41,268 nt of DNA from Lachnospiraceae bacterium (lineage in GTDB: Bacteria; Bacillota; Clostridia; Lachnospirales; Lachnospiraceae), in assembly GCA_009774245.1 (NCBI GenBank), contig VSNM01000051.1, positions 1 to 41,268 of the forward strand, read 5' to 3'. The number at the start of each line of letters is the position of its first letter. Position 1 is the stretch's first letter. Of the stretch, positions 30,008-39,799 are shown one piece after another. Both the position numbers and the translations under genes were made by a program. The notes under the pieces were generated by a model. The model was not told the origin of the DNA and searched no databases. It saw only the letters and a program-made list of their open reading frames with translations.

Positions 30008-32935
30008 ATGAAAAAAATTGAGGACTTAAAGGCTTACGAGGTTATTGAGAAAAGGCAGATTGACGACATTAACTCCATGAGTTATCTGCTGCGACACAAA
30101 AAGACGGGCGCGCGGATAGCGCTTCTTAGCAACGATGATGAGAACAAGGTGTTTTACATCGGTTTCCGCACACCGCCCACAGATTCCACGGGGGTACCGC
30201 ATATCATAGAACACACAGTACTGTGCGGTTCCAAAAATTTTCCGGTAAAAGATCCTTTTGTAGAGCTGGTGAAGGGTTCGCTGAATACCTTTCTGAACGC
30301 GATGACATACAGCGACAAGACCGTATATCCCGTAGCAAGCTGCAATGACAAGGATTTTCAAAATCTGATGCATGTATATCTGGACGCTGTATTTTATCCC
30401 AATATCTACAATGAAAAGAAAATTTTCCAGCAGGAGGGCTGGCACTATGAGATGGAGGATGAGAACAGCCCGCTCACACTCAACGGAGTCGTCTACAATG
30501 AAATGAAGGGCGCTTTTTCGTCGCCTGATGAAGTCAACGACAGGGAAGTGGTCAATTCGCTGTTTCCCGACACACCCTATGGCGTGGAATCCGGTGGAGA
30601 TCCCAAGGTGATTCCATCGCTCACCTACGAACAGTTTCTGGCGTTTCACGGGAAATATTACCACCCGTCAAACAGCTATATCTATCTGTACGGCAACATG
30701 GATATGGCTGAAAAACTGGAGTGGATGGACGAGAACTATCTGAGCCATTTTGACAAGATCGAGGTAGATTCCGCATTGACTAAGCAGGAGGCGTTTGCAA
30801 AACCGGCTGAAAAATATAAGGAATACCCGATCATGGAGGGTGAGTCGTTGGAGGACAACACCTATCTTTCCTACAACACAGTCGTTGGGACAAGCCTGGA
30901 CAAAGAACTGTACTATGCGATGGAAATATTAGAATATGCGCTGTGCTCCGCTTCCGCAGCGCCCCTGAAGCTTGCGTTGATTCACAAGAACATCGGTACA
31001 GAGATTTATACAGTTTATAATAACGGTATTTATCAGCCGTATTTCTCGATCGTGGCAAAGAATGCAAATGTCTCACAGAAGGACGAGTTTGTGCAGACCA
31101 TCGAAAGTGAGCTTGCCCGCATCGTAAAGGAAGGGATTGACAAAAAATCACTGCTCGCGGGATTGAACTACTATGAATTTCGGTACAGGGAGGCGGATTT
31201 TGGCTCGTATCCCAAGGGACTGATGTATGGCCTGCAGATGTTTGATTCCTGGCTCTATGACGACAGCATGCCATTTGACATGATCGAGGCGATTGATATC
31301 TTTAGACAGTTAAAGGAAAAGATCAATACCGATTACTATGAGAAATTGATTGAAAAGTATCTGATTCAGAATCAGCACAAATCCGTTCTGGTAGTGGCGC
31401 CCAGGGAAGGTCTCACCGTGAAGGAGGAGAAGGAGCTTGCAGACAGGCTTGCCGCATATAGGGCGGGGCTCTCGAATGAAGAGATCCGACAGATCGTGGC
31501 AGATACAAAGGCACTGCACGCTTATCAGGAATTGGAGGATACGCCGGAAAATCTGGCAAAGATTCCGATGCTGAAACGCGAGGACATGAAGAAGGAAGCG
31601 GAGGGATTTGTGAATGAAGTCCGCAAGATCGGTGACACAAATGTCTTGTTTCACGATATCCAGACAAATGGCATTGGCTATATCAGGCTGATCTTTGATG
31701 CGGCCAACATACCCGCGGAGCTGTTTTCCTATATCGGAATCCTCAAGAATGTATTAGGCTATGTGGATACGGACAAGTACAGCTATGGGGAACTCTGCAA
31801 TGAGATCAATATCCATACAGGGGATATCGTGAGCAGTGTCAACACCTACGTCAACGCGAAGAAACTGGACGAGTACAAGCTTACCTTCGAGTTAAAGACA
31901 AAAGCCATGTATGACGAGCTTCCTGCGGCGTTTGAACTGATGACAGAGATCATGACGGCCTCCAGGCTTGATGATGAGGGCAGGATTCTTGAGATTCTCG
32001 AAGAGCTAAAGTCGATCATGCAGGGAAACATGACCTCCGCGGGACATACCTTCGCCGCGGTGAGGGCGATGTCGTACTTTAGCGAGACAGCGGCCGTGTC
32101 GGAACTTGTGAACGGTCTCCCATGTTATCGGATGCTCGAAAAGCTCACAGATGACTTTGACAGCAACAAGACGGAGCTGCTCGGGAAGCTTGCAGAGCTT
32201 ACAAAATGCATTTTCAGGCCGGAAAATCTATTGGTGGATATCACAGCTACCGAGGAAGGGTTTGAGAAAGTAAAGCCGCTTATCGGGCCGATGAAGGTGA
32301 AGCTTTTTACGGAACCTGTGAGAAAAGAGCGCTTTGCAGTCACCACAGAGAAGAAAAATGAAGGATTTTCCACATCCGCGCAGATTCAGTATGTGTGCAG
32401 GGCGGGCAACTATATGACCAATACGGATTATGCATACACGGGCGCATTGCGGGTGCTGCGGGTGATGCTGCGATATGATTATCTGTGGATTAATGTGCGC
32501 GTTAAGGGTGGCGCATACGGCATTATGTGCAATTTTGGCAAGACGGGCGACAGCTATCTCGTCTCATACAGAGATCCCAACCTCAAAAAAACAGTTGACA
32601 TCTTCGAGAAAACGAGCGATTATTTAAGAGAATTTAGCGCGGACGAGCGCACGATGACCAAATATATCATAGGAGCAGTCAGCGATCTGGACGCGCCCCT
32701 GACGCCCGCCGTCAGGGGGAGCAGGTCGTCGAGCGCCTATCTGACAAACCTTGATTTTGCCGAGGTGCAGAGAGAGCGCGACGAAGTGCTTGCCTGTGAC
32801 CAGCAAAGTATCCGGGCATTGGCCGGATATCTGGATGCGATGATGGCGCAGGATGTCGTGTGCGTGGTTGGAAACGGACAGTCAATCGAGGAAAACAGGG
32901 AGCTGTTTATGAAAGTGGAGAACCTTTTTCATTAA
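30008..32935 (+). CDS. M16C zinc metallopeptidase (insulinase/PreP-like)
   Basis: A 975-residue peptidase of family M16C, like presequence protease PreP. The inverted zinc motif HIIEH gives His65, Glu68 and His69, and Glu165 in VVYNEMKGAF is the third ligand. The N-terminal catalytic half (about 1-440), the M16C-associated domain (about 460-700) and the C-terminal inactive repeat (about 710-975, with KGGAYG and the R/Y substrate-binding region) form the usual closed chamber that degrades peptides. There is no signal peptide, so it acts in the cytoplasm. AAGGAAGG precedes the ATG. Era follows after 27 bases. Confidence 0.93.
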   Translation: MKKIEDLKAYEVIEKRQIDDINSMSYLLRHKKTGARIALLSNDDENKVFYIGFRTPPTDSTGVPHIIEHTVLCGSKNFPVKDPFVELVKGSLNTFLNAMTYSDKTVYPVASCNDKDFQNLMHVYLDAVFYPNIYNEKKIFQQEGWHYEMEDENSPLTLNGVVYNEMKGAFSSPDEVNDREVVNSLFPDTPYGVESGGDPKVIPSLTYEQFLAFHGKYYHPSNSYIYLYGNMDMAEKLEWMDENYLSHFDKIEVDSALTKQEAFAKPAEKYKEYPIMEGESLEDNTYLSYNTVVGTSLDKELYYAMEILEYALCSASAAPLKLALIHKNIGTEIYTVYNNGIYQPYFSIVAKNANVSQKDEFVQTIESELARIVKEGIDKKSLLAGLNYYEFRYREADFGSYPKGLMYGLQMFDSWLYDDSMPFDMIEAIDIFRQLKEKINTDYYEKLIEKYLIQNQHKSVLVVAPREGLTVKEEKELADRLAAYRAGLSNEEIRQIVADTKALHAYQELEDTPENLAKIPMLKREDMKKEAEGFVNEVRKIGDTNVLFHDIQTNGIGYIRLIFDAANIPAELFSYIGILKNVLGYVDTDKYSYGELCNEINIHTGDIVSSVNTYVNAKKLDEYKLTFELKTKAMYDELPAAFELMTEIMTASRLDDEGRILEILEELKSIMQGNMTSAGHTFAAVRAMSYFSETAAVSELVNGLPCYRMLEKLTDDFDSNKTELLGKLAELTKCIFRPENLLVDITATEEGFEKVKPLIGPMKVKLFTEPVRKERFAVTTEKKNEGFSTSAQIQYVCRAGNYMTNTDYAYTGALRVLRVMLRYDYLWINVRVKGGAYGIMCNFGKTGDSYLVSYRDPNLKKTVDIFEKTSDYLREFSADERTMTKYIIGAVSDLDAPLTPAVRGSRSSSAYLTNLDFAEVQRERDEVLACDQQSIRALAGYLDAMMAQDVVCVVGNGQSIEENRELFMKVENLFH

Positions 32936-32962
32936 ACGAACATTGATTCATGAGGAAAGAGA

Positions 32963-33874
32963 ATGATGAATGAAACGTATAAGTCAGGGTTTGCAGCGCT
33001 GATCGGCAGGCCAAACGTGGGGAAATCGACACTGATGAACTGCCTGATCGGACAGAAGATCGCCATCACGTCACAGAAGCCGCAGACCACCAGAAATCGT
33101 ATACAGACAGTGTATACCTCCGATGAGGGACAGATTGTTTTCGTGGACACGCCGGGCATTCACAAGGCGAAAAATAAGCTCGGCGATTATATGGTCCATG
33201 TGGCGGAACACAGTCTGAGGGAGGTGGATGTCATCCTGTGGCTGGTGGAGCCGACGGACTATATCGGGGCTGGCGAGCAGCATATCATCGAACAGTTGAA
33301 AAAGGCAAAGGCGCCGATTATACTGGTGATCAATAAGATCGATACCGTGAAAAAGGAACAGCTTCTCGGATATATTGACACTTATCGGAAAACGCTTGAT
33401 TTTGCAGAGATCGTGCCGGTGTCAGCGCTGAAAAAAGACAACACGGATGTGCTCATCGCACAGATCATGAAGTATCTGCCATATGGACCGGCATTTTATG
33501 ACGAGGACACGATCACAGATCAGCCCACGAGGCAGATTGTGGCGGAGCTGATCAGGGAGAAGGTGCTTCGCAGTGTTGACGAGGAGATTCCGCACGGTGT
33601 GGCGGTGACGATCGAGTCCATGAAGTACAGGAAAAAGCTCGTTGATATCGACGCCACGATCATCTGTGAGAGGGATTCACATAAGGGGATCATCATCGGA
33701 AAGGGAGGCGCGATGCTCAAAAAAATTGGTTCCATGGCGCGCCCTGAGATCGAGGAGCTGCTGGAGCAGCATGTCAATCTTCAGCTGTGGGTGAAGGTGA
33801 AAAAGGACTGGCGAGACAGTGATTTCCTGATCAAGAATTTTGGTTATGATCCCAAAGAAAATGAATCGATCTAA
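32963..33874 (+). CDS. era: GTPase Era
   Basis: A 303-residue Ras-like GTPase needed for 30S ribosome assembly and 16S rRNA maturation. G1 is GRPNVGKST (16-24), G2 lies in PQTTRNRI, G3 is DTPGIH, G4 is NKID and G5 is VSALK. The C-terminal KH RNA-binding domain contains GIIIGKGGAMLKKIG (about 242-256). The length is normal. The neighbours match the common Firmicutes order era - yqzL - recO. ATG 32963 has AGGAAAG upstream; ATG 32966 is equally possible. Confidence 0.97.
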   Translation: MMNETYKSGFAALIGRPNVGKSTLMNCLIGQKIAITSQKPQTTRNRIQTVYTSDEGQIVFVDTPGIHKAKNKLGDYMVHVAEHSLREVDVILWLVEPTDYIGAGEQHIIEQLKKAKAPIILVINKIDTVKKEQLLGYIDTYRKTLDFAEIVPVSALKKDNTDVLIAQIMKYLPYGPAFYDEDTITDQPTRQIVAELIREKVLRSVDEEIPHGVAVTIESMKYRKKLVDIDATIICERDSHKGIIIGKGGAMLKKIGSMARPEIEELLEQHVNLQLWVKVKKDWRDSDFLIKNFGYDPKENESI

Positions 33875-33946
33875 TGAATAAAATCGTCCCATAAGCACAC
33901 CCTAATTATGTAAACGCTGCAAAAATCCAGAGGAGGAAATCTTGCA

Positions 33947-34009
33947 GTGCAAATAGCGTGCGGAAGAACTTGGCGGCTGCACGGGATACAGAAAGGGCAG
34001 GGACATTAG
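33947..34009 (+). CDS. Possible 20-codon leader peptide before the yqzL-like gene
   Basis: AGAGGAGG at 33929-33936 is one of the strongest ribosome binding sites in the window. A GTG at 33947 opens a 20-codon frame ending at TAG 34007-34009, directly abutting ATG 34010. The sequence is basic (RTWRLHGIQKGQGH at its end). It may serve translational coupling into the next gene, or be an upstream remnant. Confidence 0.3.
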   Translation: MQIACGRTWRLHGIQKGQGH

Positions 34010-34195
34010 ATGCACGAGGATGGATGGAGCCGGTTTATGCTGACAGGACAGGTACACGATTATCTGGCTTACAAGGGGCATCCTGAGATGGAAGAGGCTA
34101 GTAAGGCGGGAGAGATACATGAGCGCAGGAATGCAGGATTTCGTGATACTGACAGGGATCGTTATCAAGGCGGAACCGATTGGAGAATACGATAG
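34010..34195 (+). CDS. yqzL: YqzL-like small protein overlapping recO
   Basis: A 61-residue frame whose first part, WSRFMLTGQVHDYLAYK (residues 6-22), matches the YqzL pattern (W..F..TG.V..YL..K). Bacillus subtilis YqzL is about 47 residues long and also lies between era and recO. The later residues (ERRNAGFRDTDRDRYQ) are very polar and overlap the recO start by 77 bases in another frame, so the gene may have lost its original stop. Location and motif support the call. The function of YqzL is unknown. Confidence 0.5.
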   Translation: MHEDGWSRFMLTGQVHDYLAYKGHPEMEEASKAGEIHERRNAGFRDTDRDRYQGGTDWRIR

Positions 34196-34781
34196 GAGAG
34201 TAGTCCTCCTGACAAAAGAGAGAGGAAAGATATCAGCCTTTGCCAAGGGCTCCAGACGCCCCGGCAACAGGCTGATGGCGCCTGCCAATCCCTTTTCATT
34301 CGGGCAGTTCAAGTTGTATGCCGGCAGGAGCTCTTACAATATGTCAGATGCGGAGATTACCAATTATTTTGAGGAATTGCGGCATGATTTTGAAGGAGCC
34401 TGCTATGGAATGTACTTCCTGGAGATTTGTGACTATTACACGAGAGAGAACAATGACGAGACCGGAATGCTAAAGCTCATCTACCAGTCTCTCAGGGCGC
34501 TGGTTTCACCTAATTTTGACAACCAGCTTGTGCGATACATTTTTGAGTTAAAGTCTGTTATGCTAAACGGAGAATTTCCCGGGCTGAGTGCGCAGGATAC
34601 ACTTAAGGAGTCCACAGCTTACACGGTTGATTACATAATGAAAACACCGGTTGAAAAACTTTTTTCATTTCATGTCAAGGCTGATGTATTGGAAGAATTG
34701 GGACTTTACAGCAGAAGGATATGCAAAGGAACGATGGACAGAAATTTTAAAAGTCTTGAAATACTTGAAAATATTGAATAA
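34119..34781 (+). CDS. recO: DNA repair protein RecO
   Basis: A 220-residue RecF-pathway mediator that helps load RecA on SSB-coated single strands. The N-terminal OB fold is clear (VILTGIVIKAEPIGEYDRRV, LLTKERGKISAFAKGSRRP, about 8-60), and the C-terminal helical part ends in NFKSLEILENIE. The four-Cys zinc loop found in many RecO proteins is missing, which accounts for a length about 25 residues shorter than usual. GGGAGAG stands just before ATG 34119. It overlaps the yqzL-like frame, suggesting coupled translation. Confidence 0.92.
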   Translation: MSAGMQDFVILTGIVIKAEPIGEYDRRVVLLTKERGKISAFAKGSRRPGNRLMAPANPFSFGQFKLYAGRSSYNMSDAEITNYFEELRHDFEGACYGMYFLEICDYYTRENNDETGMLKLIYQSLRALVSPNFDNQLVRYIFELKSVMLNGEFPGLSAQDTLKESTAYTVDYIMKTPVEKLFSFHVKADVLEELGLYSRRICKGTMDRNFKSLEILENIE

Positions 34782-34793
34782 GTTGTTTATAAT
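34765..34793 (+). promoter_or_regulatory. Promoter of the lipoprotein at 34850
   Basis: TTGAAA (34765-34770), 17-base spacer, perfect TATAAT (34788-34793). The -35 lies inside the last codons of recO. The start codon is 56 bases beyond the -10. Confidence 0.6.
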
Positions 34794-34849
34794 TAAGACG
34801 CAATGGGTGTGAATGAAAATAACGCATATAAAGATTAAGGTGGAAAAGT

Positions 34850-35509
34850 ATGAAGATAGGGAAATCAGTCATTTTAATGCTATGCTTCTGTATGTTGGGG
34901 CTTACTGCATGTGGGGAAGTAGTACAGCGGGAGAATGACAGTAACAGTAATAAAGAAGCGACAGATGAGATAGCGACAACCGTATCATCACTCTCAATTG
35001 AAAAGAATGGGAACATATCCAGCACGATCATTGAGGATTTTTTTGAGAGCTATTATGATGAGGAAGGTTTAAAATCAATGATCGAGTCGGAGATCGATGC
35101 GTACAAGGCGGAGAATACATCGGCTCAGATTAAATTGAAAAGCTGCAAAGTGAAGGACGGCGTCGTCAATGTCCTCATGGAGTATGGGGATTATCAGGCT
35201 TATGCTGGATATAATGGAGAGATTTTTTTCACAGGGACGATTCAGGACGCCAATATGGCAGGGTTTGATCTGAATGTGACACTGAGCTCCGTCTCGGATG
35301 GCACGACAGCTTCTAAACCCGAACTGCTGGGCATGGGGGACAGCCATATTGTGATCATCGGATATGAAGAAGAACCGGAACAGCCGGAGCAGCTGCGCAT
35401 CAATTGCTTTGATGAGATTTTGTACGTCGGTGACGGCGTCACCACATCGGGAAAAAAGAGTGCTTATGTGGAGCTGACAAATGGTTATCGGATTATTGTT
35501 TTTAAATAA
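34850..35509 (+). CDS. Lipoprotein of unknown function
   Basis: A 219-residue lipoprotein: signal peptide MKIGKSVILMLCFCMLGLTAC with the lipidated Cys at 21, a Ser/Asn/Glu linker to about residue 45, and then a mixed alpha/beta domain (IIEDFFESYYDEEGLKSMIE, KLKSCKVKDGVVNVLMEYGD, HIVIIGYEEE, YRIIVFK). I recognise no enzyme motif. GTGGAAAAG provides a modest ribosome binding site. It has its own promoter within the end of recO and precedes the glycyl-tRNA synthetase gene. Lipoproteins at this position are common in related genomes, but no role is known to me. Confidence 0.75.
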   Translation: MKIGKSVILMLCFCMLGLTACGEVVQRENDSNSNKEATDEIATTVSSLSIEKNGNISSTIIEDFFESYYDEEGLKSMIESEIDAYKAENTSAQIKLKSCKVKDGVVNVLMEYGDYQAYAGYNGEIFFTGTIQDANMAGFDLNVTLSSVSDGTTASKPELLGMGDSHIVIIGYEEEPEQPEQLRINCFDEILYVGDGVTTSGKKSAYVELTNGYRIIVFK

Positions 35510-35544
35510 AAATATATTATCAAATGAGGTTAGGAGAACTTGAA

Positions 35545-36936
35545 ATGGAAAAGACATTGGACAAAATTGTAGCACTGTCAAAAAGCAGGGGTTTTGTGTA
35601 TCCCGGCTCTGAAATTTACGGTGGACTGGCCAACACGTGGGATTATGGAAACCTCGGTGTTGAGTTGAAGAATAACGTAAAACGGGCGTGGTGGCAGAAA
35701 TTTATCATGGAGAATCCATATAACGTGGGAGTGGACTGTGCGATACTGATGAATCCCCAGACATGGGTTGCATCAGGTCATCTCGGCGGGTTTTCCGATC
35801 CTTTGATGGACTGCAAAGAGTGTCATGAGCGTTTCCGTGCAGACAAATTGATCGAGGATTATGCGGGCGAGCATGGCATTACTTTGGATAAGCCGATCGA
35901 CGCCTTTTCGCAGGAGGAGATGAGAAGTTTCATCGAGGAGAAGAATATTCTCTGCCCGACCTGCGGCAAACATAATTTTACGGATATCAGACAGTTTAAC
36001 CTGATGTTCAAGACGTTTCAGGGCGTCACAGAGGACGCCAAAAATACTGTATATTTAAGACCGGAGACAGCGCAGGGGATTTTTGTGAACTTTAAGAATG
36101 TACAGAGGACTTCCAGAAAGAAGATTCCCTTTGGCATCGGTCAGATCGGCAAATCGTTCCGCAATGAGATCACGCCTGGCAACTTTACGTTCCGCACAAG
36201 GGAGTTTGAGCAGATGGAGCTGGAATTTTTCTGCGAGCCGGGCACAGACCTGGAATGGTTCCAGTATTGGAGAGGCTTCTGCCGCGACTGGCTCTTGAGC
36301 CTTGGCATCAAGGAGGAGGAGATGCGTCTGCGCGACCATGCGCCGGAGGAGCTCTGCTTCTACTCGAAAGGGACAACGGACATTGAGTTTCTATTTCCTT
36401 CGATTGGTTGGGGCGAGCTCTGGGGGATCGCTGACAGGACAGATTATGACCTCACACAGCATCAGAACACTTCTGGACAGGATATGTCCTATTTTGATGA
36501 CGAGAAGAAAGAGAAATACATACCATATGTTATAGAACCGTCCCTCGGTGCAGACCGCGTCGTGCTTGCTTTCCTGTGTGCAGCGTATGACGAGGAGGAG
36601 ATCGGTGAGGGCGATGTGCGGACAGTCCTTCATTTCCATCCGGCGATCGCGCCTGTCAAGATTGGAGTGCTTCCGTTGAGCAAAAAGCTCAATGAAGGCG
36701 CAGAGAAGATTTACACGCAGCTTTCGAAGAAATATAACTGTGAGTTTGATGACAGGGGAAATATCGGTAAGAGATACCGCCGTCAGGACGAGATTGGTAC
36801 GCCGTTCTGCGTGACGTATGATTTTGATTCGGAACAGGATAACGCAGTTACCGTTCGCTTCCGTGATTCTATGGAACAGGTGCGCATTCCGATTGATGAG
36901 CTTGACTCTTACTTTGCAGATAAATTTGATTTTTGA
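35545..36936 (+). CDS. glyS: Glycyl-tRNA synthetase, single-chain (alpha2) type
   Basis: A 463-residue class II enzyme of the eukaryotic/archaeal-like dimeric type (glyQS). Motif 1 region: YGGLANTWDYGNLGVELKNN. Motif 2: KSFRNEITPGNFTFRTREFE. Motif 3: GADRVVLAFLCA. The zinc-type insertion has CKECHERF and CPTCGKH. A C-terminal anticodon-binding domain follows from about 360 (APVKIGVLPLSKKL). ATG 35545 is chosen for AGGAG 8 bases upstream. alaS starts 32 bases after the stop, so the two synthetase genes likely share a transcript. No T-box precedes it. Confidence 0.95.
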   Translation: MEKTLDKIVALSKSRGFVYPGSEIYGGLANTWDYGNLGVELKNNVKRAWWQKFIMENPYNVGVDCAILMNPQTWVASGHLGGFSDPLMDCKECHERFRADKLIEDYAGEHGITLDKPIDAFSQEEMRSFIEEKNILCPTCGKHNFTDIRQFNLMFKTFQGVTEDAKNTVYLRPETAQGIFVNFKNVQRTSRKKIPFGIGQIGKSFRNEITPGNFTFRTREFEQMELEFFCEPGTDLEWFQYWRGFCRDWLLSLGIKEEEMRLRDHAPEELCFYSKGTTDIEFLFPSIGWGELWGIADRTDYDLTQHQNTSGQDMSYFDDEKKEKYIPYVIEPSLGADRVVLAFLCAAYDEEEIGEGDVRTVLHFHPAIAPVKIGVLPLSKKLNEGAEKIYTQLSKKYNCEFDDRGNIGKRYRRQDEIGTPFCVTYDFDSEQDNAVTVRFRDSMEQVRIPIDELDSYFADKFDF

Positions 36937-36968
36937 TTCATATCATAAAATATTTTGGAGGAATTATT

Positions 36969-39629
36969 GTGAAAAACTATGGAGTAAACGAGCTTCGAAG
37001 AATGTTTCTTGAATTTTTCGAGAGCAAAGATCATCTGTCAATGAAAAGCTTTTCGTTGGTGCCGCATAATGACAACAGTCTGTTGATCATCAATTCCGGT
37101 ATGGCGCCGTTAAAGCCATATTTTACGGGGCAGGAGATACCGCCAAGACGCCGTGTGACCACTTGTCAGAAATGCGTCAGGACAGGTGATATTGAGAATG
37201 TCGGCAAGACGGCAAGGCATCTTACCTTTTTTGAGATGCTTGGAAACTTTTCGTTTGGAGACTATTTTAAGCATGAGGCGCTGAACTGGAGCTGGGAGTT
37301 TTTGACCAAAGTAGTCGGACTCGATCCGGAGAGATTATACCCGTCCATTTACTGCGAAGACGAGGAGGCCTATAACATATGGGTGAACGAGATCGGTGTT
37401 CCGGCTGAAAAGATCACCCGTTTTTATCGTGATCCAGAGACGGGGGAGTGCGACAATTTTTGGGAGCATGGCGCCGGCCCGTGCGGCCCGTGTTCGGAGA
37501 TTTATTATGATAGGGGCATCAAGTATGGCTGCGGCAAGCCTGACTGTAAAGTGGGCTGTGACTGCGACCGTTTTATAGAAGTCTGGAACAACGTATTTAC
37601 ACAGTTTGACGGCGATGGAAAGGGACATTATGAGGAGCTAGCGCAGAAGAATATCGACACTGGCATGGGACTTGAGCGGCTTGCGGTAGTCGTTCAGGAC
37701 GTGGATACTGTATTTGATATCAATACGATGAAAGCAATTCGCGACAAGATCTGCGAGACAGCCGGAGTGGCGTACAGGACAGACGAGAAGAAGGATGTCT
37801 CGATCAGGTTGATCACCGATCATATCCGCTCTGCGACATTTATGATCTCAGACGGGATTATGCCGACGAACGAGGGACGAGGCTATGTGCTCAGACGTAT
37901 CATCCGTCGTGCAGCCCGCCACGGGAGAATGCTTGGTATCAAGGGCACATTTATGGCAGAGTTTGCAAACACAGTGATCAATGAGTGCAAGGACGGCTAT
38001 CCTGAGTTGGACGAGAAAAAAGATTTTATATTCAAGGTGCTGACGCAGGAGGAAGAAAAGTTTAACAAGACAATCGATCAGGGGCTTGCGATTTTATCCG
38101 ATATGGAGGAGCAGATGCAGGTGGCAGGGGAGGAGGTTCTCTCGGGCGAAAATGTATTTAAGCTGTATGATACATATGGCTTTCCTGTGGATCTTACCTG
38201 TGAGATCTTGGAAGAAAAAGGGTTTGCTATCGATGAGGACGGCTTTAACGCAGCGATGGAGGAGCAGCGTACCAAGGCGCGGAAAGCGCGCAAAGAGACG
38301 AATTATATGGGTGCGGATGCGACGGTATATGAATCGATCGATCCTGCCATTACGTCTGTGTTTGTTGGATATGATACGTTAGAGACCACATCAAAGGTAT
38401 CTGTGCTCACGACAGAGAGCGAGCTCGTGGAAGCGCTCTCAGATGGTGAGATTGGCACGATCATTGTCAATGAGACGCCATTTTATGCGACGATGGGCGG
38501 CCAGCAGGGCGATAAGGGTGTGATCGCGACGGCATCGGGCGAGTTTGCCGTGGAGGATACCATCAAACTGCTTGGCGGCAAGGTTGGACATATTGGCAGG
38601 ATGACGCGCGGTATGATCAAGGTGGGCGACGAAGTGACACTGCGTGTCGACAAGGCGCTCCGCACAAAGATCTGCAAAAATCATTCAGCCACGCATTTGT
38701 TACAAAAAGCGCTTCGCGAAGTGCTTGGCACGCATGTGCAGCAAAAGGGCTCGTATCAGGATGGGGAAAGGACCCGTTTTGATTTCAGTCATTTCGAGGC
38801 AATGACAGCGAAGGAGCTTGCAGCTGTTGAAAAGATGGTCAATGAGAAGATCGCCGAGAAGATCGCTGTGGATACACAGGTTATGACAATGGACGAGGCG
38901 AAAAAGACAGGCGCGATGGCTCTGTTTGACGAAAAATACGGCGAGTCTGTGCGCGTCGTCTCGATGGGAGAGTTTTCTAAGGAATTTTGCGGCGGCACAC
39001 ATGTAAAAAATACCGGGGATATTACAACCTTTAAGATTCTGTCCGAGAGTGGTATCGCGGCGGGAGTACGCCGAATCGAGGCGCTGACAGGGGACAATGT
39101 ATTTGCGTATTATCAGAAGCTTGAAGAGGAACTTGACGCAGCGGCAAAGGCGGCTAAGACCACTCCGGCAAACTTAATAGAGAAGATCGAGCACATGATG
39201 GCAGAGATCAAATCACTGCAGAGCGAAAATGAGTCGCTCAAGAGTAAAGCAGCCAAGGAAGCGCTCGGCGATGTCATGAATCAGGTTACGGAAGTAAAGG
39301 GCGTAAAACTGCTGGCTACGAGGGTGGACGGAGTGGACATGAATGGTCTTCGGGAGCTTGGTGACCAGCTGAAGGCCAAACTTGGCGAGGGCGTAGTCGT
39401 GCTGGCTTCTGGCTTGGACGGAAAAGTAAATCTCGTGGCGATGGCTACAGAGAATGCGATGGCAAAGGGCGCTCACGCTGGAAATCTTATCAAGGGGATA
39501 GCCGGACTTGTAGGTGGCGGCGGCGGCGGACGCCCGAACATGGCACAGGCAGGCGGCAAGAATCCGGAAGGAATCGACAAGGCAGTCGCGGAGACAAAAG
39601 TGGTTCTCGAGGGACAGATTCGCGGATAG
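36969..39629 (+). CDS. alaS: Alanyl-tRNA synthetase
   Basis: An 886-residue class II synthetase with every standard part. The aminoacylation domain covers 1-about 360 (SGMAPLKPYFTGQ, RRVTTCQKCVRTGDIENVG, HLTFFEMLGNFSFGDYFK). The editing domain has the zinc ligands HSATHLLQKAL and CGGTHVKNTGD, and the C-terminal oligomerisation/DHHA1 domain has a Gly-rich loop (VGGGGGGRPNMAQAGG). A GTG start at 36969 is preferred because GGAGG (36957-36961) lies 7 bases upstream and the family begins there. It charges tRNA-Ala and clears Ser/Gly mischarging. Confidence 0.96.
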   Translation: MKNYGVNELRRMFLEFFESKDHLSMKSFSLVPHNDNSLLIINSGMAPLKPYFTGQEIPPRRRVTTCQKCVRTGDIENVGKTARHLTFFEMLGNFSFGDYFKHEALNWSWEFLTKVVGLDPERLYPSIYCEDEEAYNIWVNEIGVPAEKITRFYRDPETGECDNFWEHGAGPCGPCSEIYYDRGIKYGCGKPDCKVGCDCDRFIEVWNNVFTQFDGDGKGHYEELAQKNIDTGMGLERLAVVVQDVDTVFDINTMKAIRDKICETAGVAYRTDEKKDVSIRLITDHIRSATFMISDGIMPTNEGRGYVLRRIIRRAARHGRMLGIKGTFMAEFANTVINECKDGYPELDEKKDFIFKVLTQEEEKFNKTIDQGLAILSDMEEQMQVAGEEVLSGENVFKLYDTYGFPVDLTCEILEEKGFAIDEDGFNAAMEEQRTKARKARKETNYMGADATVYESIDPAITSVFVGYDTLETTSKVSVLTTESELVEALSDGEIGTIIVNETPFYATMGGQQGDKGVIATASGEFAVEDTIKLLGGKVGHIGRMTRGMIKVGDEVTLRVDKALRTKICKNHSATHLLQKALREVLGTHVQQKGSYQDGERTRFDFSHFEAMTAKELAAVEKMVNEKIAEKIAVDTQVMTMDEAKKTGAMALFDEKYGESVRVVSMGEFSKEFCGGTHVKNTGDITTFKILSESGIAAGVRRIEALTGDNVFAYYQKLEEELDAAAKAAKTTPANLIEKIEHMMAEIKSLQSENESLKSKAAKEALGDVMNQVTEVKGVKLLATRVDGVDMNGLRELGDQLKAKLGEGVVVLASGLDGKVNLVAMATENAMAKGAHAGNLIKGIAGLVGGGGGGRPNMAQAGGKNPEGIDKAVAETKVVLEGQIRG

Positions 39630-39661
39630 AATGGAGTACCAGGCATTATGACTGATTGAAT

Positions 39662-39708
39662 TAAAAAGCGGTTTCTTTTTTCGGAGAGGAGAAGGGAACT
39701 GCTTTTTA
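39662..39708 (+). terminator. Terminator after alaS
   Basis: TAAAAAGCGGTTTC pairs with GGAACTGCTTTTTA around an 18-base loop, with a T-run at the 3' side, about 33 bases after the alaS stop. The stem contains a few mismatches but is a good intrinsic terminator. Confidence 0.6.
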
Positions 39709-39799
39709 TGCACAGCCCATGCAGGGGAAAGGTGCCGCTGAGGCGGCGCATGGGGCGCGCGGTGAGTTGTGGAAAGGATTTTGTGTATTGGGGGATATT

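Noticed and set aside
19618..36968. T-box riboswitches before asnS, glyS or alaS
   Set aside because: The leaders are short (about 165 bases or less) and lack a T-box motif or specifier stem; simple promoters or operon linkage explain them.
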